Source: Eledone cirrhosa | Lineage: Eukaryota; Mollusca; Cephalopoda; Octopoda; Eledonidae | Direction of reading: 5' to 3' | Length of the DNA: 64,000 nt | NCBI GenBank assembly: GCA_964016885.1 | Contig: OZ024743.1 | Location: forward strand, 185,238,962-185,302,961 | Translations under genes and position numbers: made by a program | Shown: one piece after another, positions 45,481 through 56,700 of the stretch | Numbering within the stretch: the first letter of the stretch is position 1 | Layout of the letters: each line of letters opens with the position of its first letter | Notes under the pieces: model-generated | The model's database searches: none | Told to the model about the DNA's origin: nothing | Seen by the model: the letters and a program-made list of their open reading frames with translations, nothing else

Positions 45481-45827
45481 ATATATATAATTAATAATAG
45501 TAATCCCTAAACTATACATATAGTGAGAGAGAGAGAGAAAGAATTATTTGAATATTTATATTCACTCTAATTTAATGACTATACATATATATGTGTGTGT
45601 GAATATGTGTATGCATGAATGCAGTCATATATTTATTTATATACACAAAGTATATGGTTACATATCTAGTCAAGTATATTTTATTATATATCGATGTGTA
45701 TAGAAGAAGAAAAGAAAACAAGTGTAATAGTATCAATAATAACTATACTCAATATATTTCTGTATTCCTATGAATCAATATATTTCTGTATTCTTATTTC
45801 AGTGAATCTGTTTTATGATAAATACAC

Positions 45828-46025
45828 AGGGCAGTGGACAAATTGCTTTGTAGTATTTAGTTATGATTTTCTATGTTCTGAGTTCAAATATTGCTGAGAC
45901 CAATTTTGTCTTTCATCCTTTCAGGAACAATAAAATAAAGTACCAGGCAAGTACTGGGGTCAATATAATAGACTGTCTCCTTCCCCATAAATTGCTGGCC
46001 TTGTGCCTAAATTAGAAATCATTAT
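45828..46025 (+). mobile_element. SINE, diverged
   Basis: GGGCAGTGGACAAATTGC, CTGAGTTCAAATATTGC (box B), CAATAAAATAAAGTACCAGG and AATTGCTGGCCTTGTGCC. Confidence 0.85.
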
Positions 46026-46422
46026 AATAATGTACACAGGTAAATAATTTCATATGAACACATTGATTAATTATTGCCTATACTTTTAAATATCAAAGAT
46101 GAAATAGGAAATAGAAAAAAAAATATGATGTAAATGAAAGATTTCTTGTTAATTGTTTGTTTTTGTGTGAGGTGGTGAAGAAAGAAGCTAAGGTGTCTGT
46201 AGAAGCAGGGAAAATGTGGGGTATAACTAGCCTTCTGATCTATTGCAACAGGTAGATCAATAGTTTTGACGTCAATAGAGACAGCTATCATTGATCCATT
46301 TGCAACAGTTTAGCCAACAGGAATATTTGCATGCATAAGTGAAGTGCAAACAGACATAAATTACATTTGAACATACCACACCCAAATACATATCACAATG
46401 CCACATACACCACCACCACGAC

Positions 46423-46600
46423 CATTTTTTACTGATAAATTATTGAGAAAATATATTTTTAAATAACAGTTTGGCACAACCATATATATATATATACCAT
46501 TGCCACATACATGCATACACCCATACCACATACATACTTAGAACATTTTTTACTGATAAATTATTGTGAAAATATATTTTAAAATAATAGTTTGGCACAG
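46423..46600. repeat. Two-copy tandem duplication
   Basis: CATTTTTTACTGATAAATTATTG and the following AAAATATATTTT...GTTTGGCACA occur at 46423-46480 and 46543-46600 with few changes, separated by CATACA-rich sequence. Confidence 0.8.
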
Positions 46601-46766
46601 TTTTTTGGGGTGTGGGTGGGGGTCAATAATATTTTAATTTGCTCATCCCAAGCAGGACAATAAAGCCACTAAAATGCAAGGGGGTTACTGAGGAGGGAAC
46701 AGGACAAGACAGAGAGAACATAATTAAAGGAGAGATGACAATTGATATTGCTTTTGAGTTTTTGCA

Positions 46767-46908
46767 AATTGCAGTGGTACTTTATTTTATCGATCCCTGA
46801 AATGAAGAAAGGCAAAGTTGACCTCAATGGCATTTGAACTCAGAATGTAAAGAGCTGTAACTAAATACAGCAAAACATTTTGTCCAATGCACTAAAAATT
46901 CTGCCCCA
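46767..46908 (-). mobile_element. SINE, diverged
   Basis: GTGGTACTTTATTTTATCGA, GAAAGGCAAAGTTGACCTCA, GGCATTTGAACTCAGAATG and ATTCTGCCCCACCC. Confidence 0.8.
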
Positions 46909-47527
46909 CCCACCCCATATATATATTTTTAAATAACAAAAAAACAAAACAAAAAAAAAAAAAATCATTGAAAGTTAATGAAATCGTTTGTTTGAGAAAT
47001 ATACCAAATTACCGGATATACTCAAATATAAGCCACCACCCTCTCTGTCTGAGAAATGAGAAAAAATTCAAACTTCATTTATAAGCTGAAGCAGCTAATC
47101 AACATCGTTTAGATGGCATATATAAGCCAAAACCCCACCACCACCATTTTACCATTGATTTTTTGGGGGGTCATATTCCTTGCAAGTATATACAGTAATT
47201 TTCGTTGCCAACAGATCTTCAGATGGTTGAATTAACAAAACAATAAGTTGACTGTCTCCATCAGTTAGTTCTGATGAGTGTTCCAGTTGTTTAGACAACA
47301 GAATAGCTTGCTCATGAAATTAATGTGTAAGCAGCTGAGCATTCATTCCATAGACATGTACCATTAATGTAGTCCTTGGGGAGAGTCAGTATAGCACAAG
47401 TGTGACATAGCTGGTCTGTTGACTTATAGGTAAAATTCATTTTTGGCAGTGGAGTGAACTGGAGCAATGTAAAAAAACTATCTTGTTCAAGGACACAATG
47501 TACTGTTGGGAACCAAACTTACTGCAT

Positions 47528-47700
47528 TGTTTAATCCTTTAGCATTTAAACCAACCATATTTGACCAGAATTCTCTCATCTTTCTGTTCTCAAAATCTCA
47601 GATTCGATATTATGTGAGATAATTATATAAGGTAAAGCCTTTACCACAAAAATACAATAGTATATATAGAGTAATGTAAATACTAAAGGATTAAACCACT
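47528..47700. mobile_element. MITE, TTTAGCATT family
   Basis: The left end TTTAATCCTTTAGCATTTAA is inverted at the right end (TAAATACTAAAGGATTAAA). Internal landmarks are GACCAGAATTCTCTCATC, CTCAGATTCGATATTATG and AAAATACAATAGTATATATA. Four more copies lie inside or next to RPL13A. Confidence 0.8.
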
Positions 47701-47844
47701 AAGTCCCACGTCTTCAGATTGATAGCATATAATACAAATCTGCCTAATTGGTAGTGTTGCATCCCTAGCAAAAGCTGTAAATATATATCATACTTTATGC
47801 AGGAACTTCTCACTGCTGTACTGCAAATTGGTGTATACACTAGC

Positions 47845-48070
47845 AGAAACAGTCTTCTGGTAGTTTACCTAGCATTTGTTGATCTGGAGAAAGCTTTCAA
47901 CAGAGTGCCCATGCTATAATCTGGACTCTTAGAAAACTAGAAGAGTGGCTTGTGAAGGCTGTACAAGCCATGTATAGTAAGAAAGCTGTAGAAACCAAGC
48001 TAAAATAAGTCCTGTATAAGACATGACAACTCATCTAACCCATGCCAACGTGGAAAAATGCAAGTAAACA
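47845..48070 (+). pseudogene. LINE RT fragment with 3' tail
   Basis: Reads LVYLAFVDLEKAFNRVP (compare LAFVDLEKAFDRVPR in the LINE at 11508-13784), then after a frameshift EEWLVKAVQAMYSKKAV, and a tail CTAACCCATGCCAACGTGGA. Internally deleted copy. Confidence 0.75.
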
Positions 48071-48079
48071 GTAATGATA

Positions 48080-49186
48080 AAGATTTTGTGCTTTCTACAC
48101 TAGCATAGACCGGAGAGAGCAAACCCTATAGTGTGTACTGTGTACATTTTTTCCTGACATCAACACAAAGTCACATGCTCAAGTCCTCTCAAACCCTATA
48201 TCTTTATCTATACATTCTCCTCAATGTGTTTACACCCTGTGGAGTCATCTATCCATACTCTATCTTTAGCAACCAGTAATACCATCTTCCTCAAAATGGT
48301 TAGCTTCAGATGCAACCACCTGCTTTAAAAGATGCCCTGATTTCACGAGACATGCTTTCTCAATTAAATAGTGATTATATGTTTTAGAACTACTGTTGAT
48401 CAGTTTCGAATTTGCACCCTGTACTCTATTTTTTCTAAGCAAGAAAATGAATTAAACATTTTTTTTTTGTTTGTACAGTATCAGCTGAAAGTGACAAACT
48501 AATGCAAGGGAGATAACGTTATCCAGTATTTTCATTTCAGTGAACATTTTTTTAGCACCATCTTTTTAAATTGAAATTACACACCATTTTCCCTATTACA
48601 TGTTTATATAATTAACCATGCACAAACAACACTATGATGATACATCGTCTTAAGTCTTTGATCAAATCTCTTTCCATTCATATAATTTGCTATTGATAGG
48701 GAAAATATTTCTTGCAAATAATTATATTGAAACAATATAATCAATGGATTTATCTTTTCAATGTGTTCCAAATGTAGCAAAAAGTCATAACGCTGGTGAT
48801 TCGATTTATAACTTAAATTGTTAATATTTTTTATTTATGAACACATTTTCTGATAAATATATTCTAATTAACCACACACAGAACATTTTTTACCATAATT
48901 GATACCTGTTAGTCCCGATTTATTCTCTAGTACAAGTGTTCCAAAAAATAGCAGCAGAATGTAAACAGGACATGTTTAAATGAATTCCTAGTGAAATTTG
49001 GATACTGTAGATCAATTATTTAAAAAACAAACCATTAAATATGCCATCAGTCAATACAATGTATTAAATGAAAATGTTATTCTTTTAATAAAAGCTGCCC
49101 AACTGCCTTAGAAAAACATAAGGCCTCATCTGTCATCAAGGGTTATGACATTGGAACAAACACTATAAAAACCAATCAGTATCCTG
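48080..49186. other. No recognised feature
   Basis: AT-rich, no coding signal or classified repeat. Confidence 0.6.
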
Positions 49187-50418
49187 CATCATCATCATCA
49201 CCGTTTTACGTCCGTTCTTCCACGCTAGCATGGGTTAGACGGGTTGTGGGCAGTGTCTGGTCGGCTGACCATGCCTTGCTCATACAGGAACTGATTTGGC
49301 TAGATTTCTACAGCTGGATGCCCTTCCTAACACCAACCTCATTTACAGTGAGTGCTGGGTGCTTTACATCCACTTTACAGTCTGGACTGGGTGCTTTTTT
49401 GCTGTGGCACCTCCACGACCACCTTGCAGTGGGGTGTGTGGGGGCATATTGTCTATATGCTTCAGCTTGTACCCATGGGAGGTTGGGTACTCTGTATTAC
49501 TGCGCGATGCCAGGTCACGGGTCATTGCCTTTGAGAGGTGTAATTGGGTAAGGTCGGCTTTTTATCACCTCATCCCAGGTCACCCAACTCCGCGCGCGGT
49601 TTCCATCAACTTCTAGTGCTCTGCACATGTCATCCTTCATACGCATCACATGTCCATACCAACGCAACCGCCTCTCCTGCACACAGCATTTGATTCCTCT
49701 TATGCTCAGTCTCTCTCTCAATTTGTTTATGCTTTGCCGTTCGCGTATATGACTATTACACATCCAAGCTTCGTTTCTCTCTAATCTACGCAAGTCTTCC
49801 ACCTTCGGCGCCCAGGTCTCACTACCATGCAACATCGCTGTTCGGATACACGCATCACACAGTCTGCCTTTCATTTAGAGGGAGAAGCCTTTTGCAGCTA
49901 GCAGTGGTAGTAGTTCCCTAAACTTCTTCCATCCCGTTCTTACCCTAGTTATTGTACTTTCTGAACACCCACCTCCGCTGCTAATTCGGTCACCTAAGTA
50001 GCAGAAGCTGTCTACAGAGATTGGTGGTACTTGTTTCCTGTGGCTGTTCGCTGCTTGCTGTCCCAGCACAGCTGCTGCATGTGAAGCCTACATTCTTAAG
50101 CTTCCTGAGATCCCGCTATATCTCTTGTGCATTTGGGACAGAGAATGGAGTTCCTACCTACACCTTTCCTACATACTGAGGAAGGCCATTTCCCTGAGGG
50201 GATCTGGGTTCTGTTTTCTCGTCTACTTACAAGGACCCTAGTCTTTGTCATGTTGACTTTGAGACCCTTTCTTTCTAGTCCCTGCTTCCAAGTTTGGAAT
50301 TTCTTGCCTAGTTCTACCATAGATTCAGCTATAAGTGCAAGGTCATCAGCATACAGGAGTTCCCATAAGCATCCGGTCTTAAACTCCTCCGTTATTGCCT
50401 GCAGGACTATGATGAACA
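49187..50418 (-). mobile_element. RTE-like LINE, 5'-truncated
   Basis: (ATG)n tail at 49187-49200, same 3' UTR as the copy at 11508 (TCTTCCACGCTAGCATGGGT). Coding parts: 49515-49874, 49875-50069, 50096-50320, each in a different frame. Closest to the 11508-13784 copy. Small deletions shortened the zinc-finger region: the first Cys pair (SSVCRKGVG, CPKC) is partly kept, but the VHKRC segment is deleted. 5' truncation falls upstream of YADD, at 50418. Confidence 0.85.
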
Positions 50419-50439
50419 GATATAATCAGATATGCAACA

Positions 50440-50600
50440 GATATAATGCTAGGAAAACTGAGCATTGGTACATTGGCCATTGTACTCAACCTTTTAGCAT
50501 TTTCATGGTGAGATTTTGATATTAATTTCAAGAACAATAAATACTGTAACATCACTGAGTGGCCAGTTACAGCTGGTTTAAATGCTAAAGGGTTAAACCA
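50440..50600. mobile_element. MITE, TTTAGCATT family
   Basis: AACCTTTTAGCATTTTCATG, AAGAACAATAAATACTGTAA, GAGTGGCCAGTTACAGCTGG and AAATGCTAAAGGGTTAAACC. It lies just downstream of the RPL13A poly(A) site. Confidence 0.75.
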
Positions 50601-50668
50601 CCAGATCAGGAATCTCAACTGAAATAGCAATTTAACACAAAAAATTAAAAAGTTTTAATCAATACAAG

Positions 50669-50674
50669 TTTATT
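50669..50674 (-). promoter_or_regulatory. RPL13A: Poly(A) signal AATAAA for RPL13A
   Basis: TTTATT on the plus strand, 21 bases past the stop codon. The 3' UTR is therefore very short, as is usual for ribosomal protein mRNAs. Confidence 0.85.
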
Positions 50675-50694
50675 AGACTCTCCATACAATGGAT

Positions 50695-50778
50695 TTATCT
50701 GTAACCATAGCCTTTGATTATATCATCAAAACGTTTAATGTCTTTGCTCACGGCTTCTTTTGCTTTTCTTTTCAAGGT
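50695..50778 (-). CDS. RPL13A: RPL13A terminal coding exon
   Basis: Acceptor TTTGTTGTAG; reads [20 protein letters not shown] to YGYR and TAA. The preceding intron (50779-50866) is only 88 nt and holds no snoRNA, although the corresponding human intron carries SNORD35A. Confidence 0.96.
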   Translation of the reverse strand, partial: TLKRKAKEAVSKDIKRFDDIIKGYGYR

Positions 50779-53700
50779 CTACAACAAAGAACACAGGAAC
50801 AATATTAAGTAAAAATCTTACGAACAAAACTAACTATATAAAAATTTCAATTAATAACATATTTACCTCATCAGATCTTGCTTTCCCAACAAAGATACTA
50901 GACTTAGCCTTCCTTTTAGCTTCTAAACTAGCAATGACAGGTTGATATTTCCAGCCAACTTCATGTGCCAATCGATTCAAGTCACAGTACTGAAATGAAA
51001 TAAGTCAGATTTTAAGGAGACGCTCCAGTATGGCAATTGTCAGGACTGAAACCAGTAATAATAATAAAAAAAAAAAAGAAAGACATGAAATCTTATGAAA
51101 CAGCAGACAGTTACAGCCCAGTAATCAGAATTTGATAATTCTCACATTAAATCAAGCAATGTAGGTAATTATAGTCATCATCAACACAGCTGATACATTA
51201 GTCAGATGAAAAGCAAAAAATTTACAATTAATTTAAATTACACTGAATTGAGCTACTAGAACATCTACATCGTTATAAACTACTATTCAGAACTTTTGTT
51301 CTATGAAACGAGGAAGAGTTTGATTTATTTTCACAAACGAGTAAACAATGTAGGTATATAACAATCCTCAACACAATTCACCAACAGAAACCTTTGAAAA
51401 ATGAAACCAGTGAAGGAGTATGTTCTTATTCCAATAAAATTGACTGCAAAGACTCAACAGAATAACTAGTCTTGAAAATTAATGTGCCGGTATTAAAATT
51501 TCTACACATCAAATGTAGCTAAATTAGTTAAGAAAATAACCCCAGTAACTGGATCCATAACTTTGATAATTTTTCAAACCATGTAAAAGCTTAGTTATGA
51601 GAATCAAAAAATTATTATTCAAATAATAATTGTTTCTACTTTTGGCACAAGGCCAGCAATTACCCCAGTGCATTACTGGTACTTTATTTTATCGACCCCG
51701 TAAGGATGAAAGGTAAAGTTAAATGACCACCACCATGACAAAAAAAGCCTCTAAAATATGGTGGAGTATAGAAACTCCTTACCACAGCCAATTATTTAAT
51801 TTTATCCCTTCCAGCCACGATAATTTATGCTCCCAAAATTATTGAGCTTGGTTAAAACTTTTCAGTCAGTTTTTCTGTCAAGATACCTTCCTTATGCCAA
51901 TATACTTTGTATACACACAACACAAGACATTCATGGAAAAGTACAAAACTATACATCACATTAAAAATTGAGCTCTAATATTGCAAATATGTCCACCAGT
52001 GAGAATACTATAAACACTTGTTTTTAAATCTTTTAAATCATTAGGTCAAGAGATATGTATAAAAGGTATGTTAACTTTACATAATGCAATAATTTTTGAC
52101 ACAAAATTGAGATATTTAACTCTTTAGCATTCACATTACTCTAAAGGCTTTACCTCGCATAATTATCTCTATCGAATCTGAGATTTTGAAAGTATTTATT
52201 TTAAGAACAATACCTTAACATCAGTTTGAGCGACTAGTTACAGCCAATTTCAACAGAAAGAGGTAGAGAATTCTGGCCGGTTTGAACATTAACTCTTTAA
52301 TGATCAAACCATCAACAAATTCGATAATTACTGTGAGGTTAGGCCCTTACCACGAAAATTAACACTTAATATAGTGAAACAACTTAATGTTTTTTTTTAA
52401 CATCGAAAGTAGGAACAGATTTTTTGTTTATCAACATGGCTTGTGAAAGTAGCGATACCGACTTTGAAGGTTTTACACACGATGAATATGTTCCCAATTT
52501 TATTCAAAATACTGGTCCACAACACACATCAGATCCCGACGCAAAAGGACTGGATTATTTCTTTTTGTTTTTACCACAAACTTTTTTTGAAGTTGTGGCA
52601 GAAGAGATTAATCGATATGCCAACAACAGATTTCAAATCGAGGAAAACCCGATCTGTTTGGCGACTGACAGATGCTGCAGAAATGCAAGCATTTTTTACC
52701 GTAAATATTATGTTTGGTATAAAACAATTTCAAAGACTGTGGAATTACTGGAGCACTGATATAAGGTTTAGTGATCCTTAAAAGACCAGAGACTTGATGC
52801 CTGTTGAAAAGCCAGTCAATGAAAAGAGATTAAGTTATTGAAAATTTTATGAATTAGAAACTTACTGTAAGAACAGTTCTAAAACAGCTGAGTTATCAGA
52901 TTTTCATAATTCTCACAGAAAATCAAGCAATGTAGGTAATTATAGTCATCATAAACACAGCTGATACACTAAACACATATACACTGAATGAATCTACACA
53001 AACCAATTAAAACCACTATATTTAGCTTTTGTGCATTTAGACGGATTTCAAATTGAGGAAAACCCGATCTGTTTGGCGACTGACAGATGCTGCGGAAATG
53101 CAAGCAATTTTTACCGTAAATATTATGTTTGGTATAAAACAATTTCGAAGACTGGAATTACTGGAGCACTGATATAAGGTTTAGTGATCCTTATATATCA
53201 AGTATAATGCCGAAAACAACGTATTTAAAATTAAACCAGTATTTGCACCTGTTTGATACTTCAAATGCCCATTAAAGTCAAATTTAACCAAACAAAATCA
53301 AGTAAAATTATATAATTGTAAATTATTGATATTTAAACATCTACCGACCAAATTTTAAACCTCCACATTGATAAACCTCTTTAGTATGATTACCTCAAAA
53401 TAATTGTTTCTACTTTAGGCACAAGGCCAGCAATTACCCAGTGCATTACTGGTACTTTATTTTATCGACCCCGTAAGGATGAAAGGCAAAGTCAACCTCG
53501 GCTGGATTTGAACTCAGATTGTAAAAGGACGTAACTATGCTGGAAAGCATGACGTCCGACCCTCTACCGATACTGCCAATCCACCTCAAAATAATGTGAA
53601 CAGATAAGCATGACATTTGAAAATTAATGCGAATGCTAAAGGGTTAATCACTAAACCACAATTCACAGGTTCACGTGACGAGTAGATCAAGATCACTCCA

Positions 53701-56700
53701 AGACTACATACGCCTACATAAAAGACCAGAGTTGATGCCTGTTGAAAAGCAAGTCAATGAAAAGAGATTAAGTATTGAAAATTTTATGAATTAGAAACTT
53801 ACTGTAAGAACAGTTCTAAAACAGCTGAGTTATCAGATTTTCATAATTCTCACAGAAAATCAAGCAATGTAGGTAATTATAGTCATCATAAACACAGCTG
53901 ATACACTAAACCCATATATACTGAATGAATCTACACAAACCAATTAAAACCACTATATTTAGCTTTTGCCAGAGTACATATCTGGTGGTCCCTAAAGAAA
54001 CTAAGTGTAGAAGAATGGTCTGTGAGTCTGTGAAAGCCATGTACAGAAGTTAGTAAATTTAATGTGCAGTTAAGTGTCCATCAAATCTATCATCAATCCT
54101 CTCATAATTCTTAGGGCCATAATAGAAGCTTAAGACTGGCCACATATGGAACTTCTATATGCTGACGACCCGGTTCTTAAAGTTAAATCTGTGGAGGAGC
54201 TAGAAAAAAATTCTGGCTTTGAAAACAAATTAGAATCAGGGGGCTTAGAGTAGACATGTGAAAAATTTATTAAGTAGGAAAGGAGACAAGGCCCCAATTA
54301 ATCCAAGGAAGTAGCTTTCCTCAATATGTCTATATGTAGAAACTCTAAACAGGTTTTGTAGCTATTAAGAGCATCAGTGAAAAACCTTTTCCAATACTGG
54401 GAAGGAAAAAGTTGATCGATATGAAATATTAATGTGAAAAACAGAGCATAGACGAAAAATTGGATATAAGAGGAATCAGATATGTGCAGAAGACTATACT
54501 GGTATGGACATGGACTATTGGCTCTTGCAGTAGAGGAAGACCAATACCTGATCTCAAATTGCTGAAGCCCACAGAGATGACAAAAGACTGGTAAGGGGGA
54601 GATGCTGAGTCGGAAAAAAAAACCCATCGAACCCATTCAAGCATGGAAAAGCCAACGTAAAACAATAACACACAGCAAACTATTCTCAAGTTACCTTTCG
54701 GCCTGGTTTTAAACGAATAATTCGGAGAGCTGCTGGAACAATCATTCGTTTCTTTTTGTTATATGGTGGAGGAACACCCTCAAATGCCTTCAGTCGGCCA
54801 AGAGCGTCTTTACCACGTTTAATTTTATGAGGAAGCATACCTAAAGATAAAGAAAAATTTCAGTTAGCATTTAAAAAACTTAAAAACAGGCCAAGAAGAA
54901 ACAATTGACAGCCGTGGTAATCATTAAACAAATGAGAAAATGTCGCACACAGTATCTTGAAAACAACCCCACAGCAGATGAATCAGCATGACAATCAATA
55001 TTTGACTAGTTACATGAATCCACCAGTATAAAATCTGTGGATTTCTGCCAAGTATTAAGTAATGAATCTCCATTTGCTTTCCCTGCTGGAAATGGTAACC
55101 TTAATACCCCTTGAATTACATAAGCACGTCACCTGCAGAATAAATATATAGGCCAGTCTCAGTTGGTAGTGCATGTATGTAATGTCATTAATTACTTTCA
55201 TGTCAGTGTATGATCATCATAGACAATAGGCCAAAAAATAGACATTCTAAGAGATGTATGAACAATGCAAAAACCCAATCAATATAATAGCAACATTCCA
55301 GTCATAAAAATATTTCTTCAACAGTATATTTAACCCTTTCGTTACCATATTTCTAACCAAAATACACCCCTTATGTGTTTCAATTAATTTCTAACAATCA
55401 TAAATTTAGTCTGGTTTCATTAAACAACTAACTTTTTTATTTATCAACATATTAATGTGATTTTTGGAAGAAAATTTAACGAAAGGTTCTCAACCAATTC
55501 TATTCCATAATTTTTGTCTCAAAGTGACTAATTACATGTAAATTCAACAAAATATGAAATTATTTAAATTTTGTTCAAACATCGCTATAGAAAATGGGTT
55601 ATAATATTCAATTGGGTATACAACAAAATTTTACTATAGAAGAGTTGTGCACATTACTGGATTTATCAGGTGAATTTAAACACAAAAGACAGGTGTACCA
55701 TAAAGGTATAAATAAAACAAAAGACTGGAATTTGTCTGAAGAAAACTAGAAAACAAAATACACACACACCAACTAGATTAAATAAGCTCTCCCACATACA
55801 TAGATATGCAGAAATATACAATGATTTACAAAAGAAATTAATCAAAACTCGTCATTCACCTTACAGTTAAATTAAAATTACACAAAGAAAAAAAAAAAAA
55901 AAAAAAAAAAAAACGAAGTAAATTTGAAAATATTAATAAAATAAAATCACATAATATACAAATCAAACAATATTCCTATCATGAAAACTTGTGAAGCACC
56001 CTGTTCTACATAATGCAACCTTGCAGAATGCACATTGGAAAGTGGTTTCAACAGATCTTCCACTAGGAGCTTTCCTTTTTTGATGAAGGCATTCACGACT
56101 GCTTTTTGCAACCCTCGATTTTTTCTAATTTATGGAGATCGGCTGAATTCAGAGGGATATCTCTCTGCCAGGCTTTGCTTTTTCTCCCTACAAGTTATCT
56201 TTTTTGAGGAATAACCAGCTCTTAATTGTGTTGCTATATCTGCTCGGAACTGCAGATGGCCGCATCGCTTTCGAGCGGGTCCCGATTTGGTATCATTATC
56301 TATAAAAGGCAGATTGTCTGTGTGCATGTTCCATGTTTATACATTTGCACAATTTCAAACCGATTCGACTCGAAGCCTGTAAGAATGTTAACTTAGGTCA
56401 ACTATTTATTTCATTCAAACTCACCCACAATTACGGAAATAATCGATAAAACTAAATACATGACGCTTTAACCCTCGAATACAATCAGATTTCCTCTCTC
56501 TACTCCCCTTAAAATTCGATAAAACTTCATACATGCTGCAACTTTCTCTTATATACAATTAAACTTACAAACTTTAAGAGAGATAGAGAGAGAACGTTTG
56601 TTTTTGAGTGTGGAACTGTCAAACATTTATTTACTTCAATGACAATTCATACGAAACAACAATTATTCAAAAGCAACAGATAAATTTATTCAACAAAAAA

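Noticed and set aside
50779..50866. SNORD35 in the 88-nt intron 6
   Set aside because: No box C or D in the sense orientation and not enough room.
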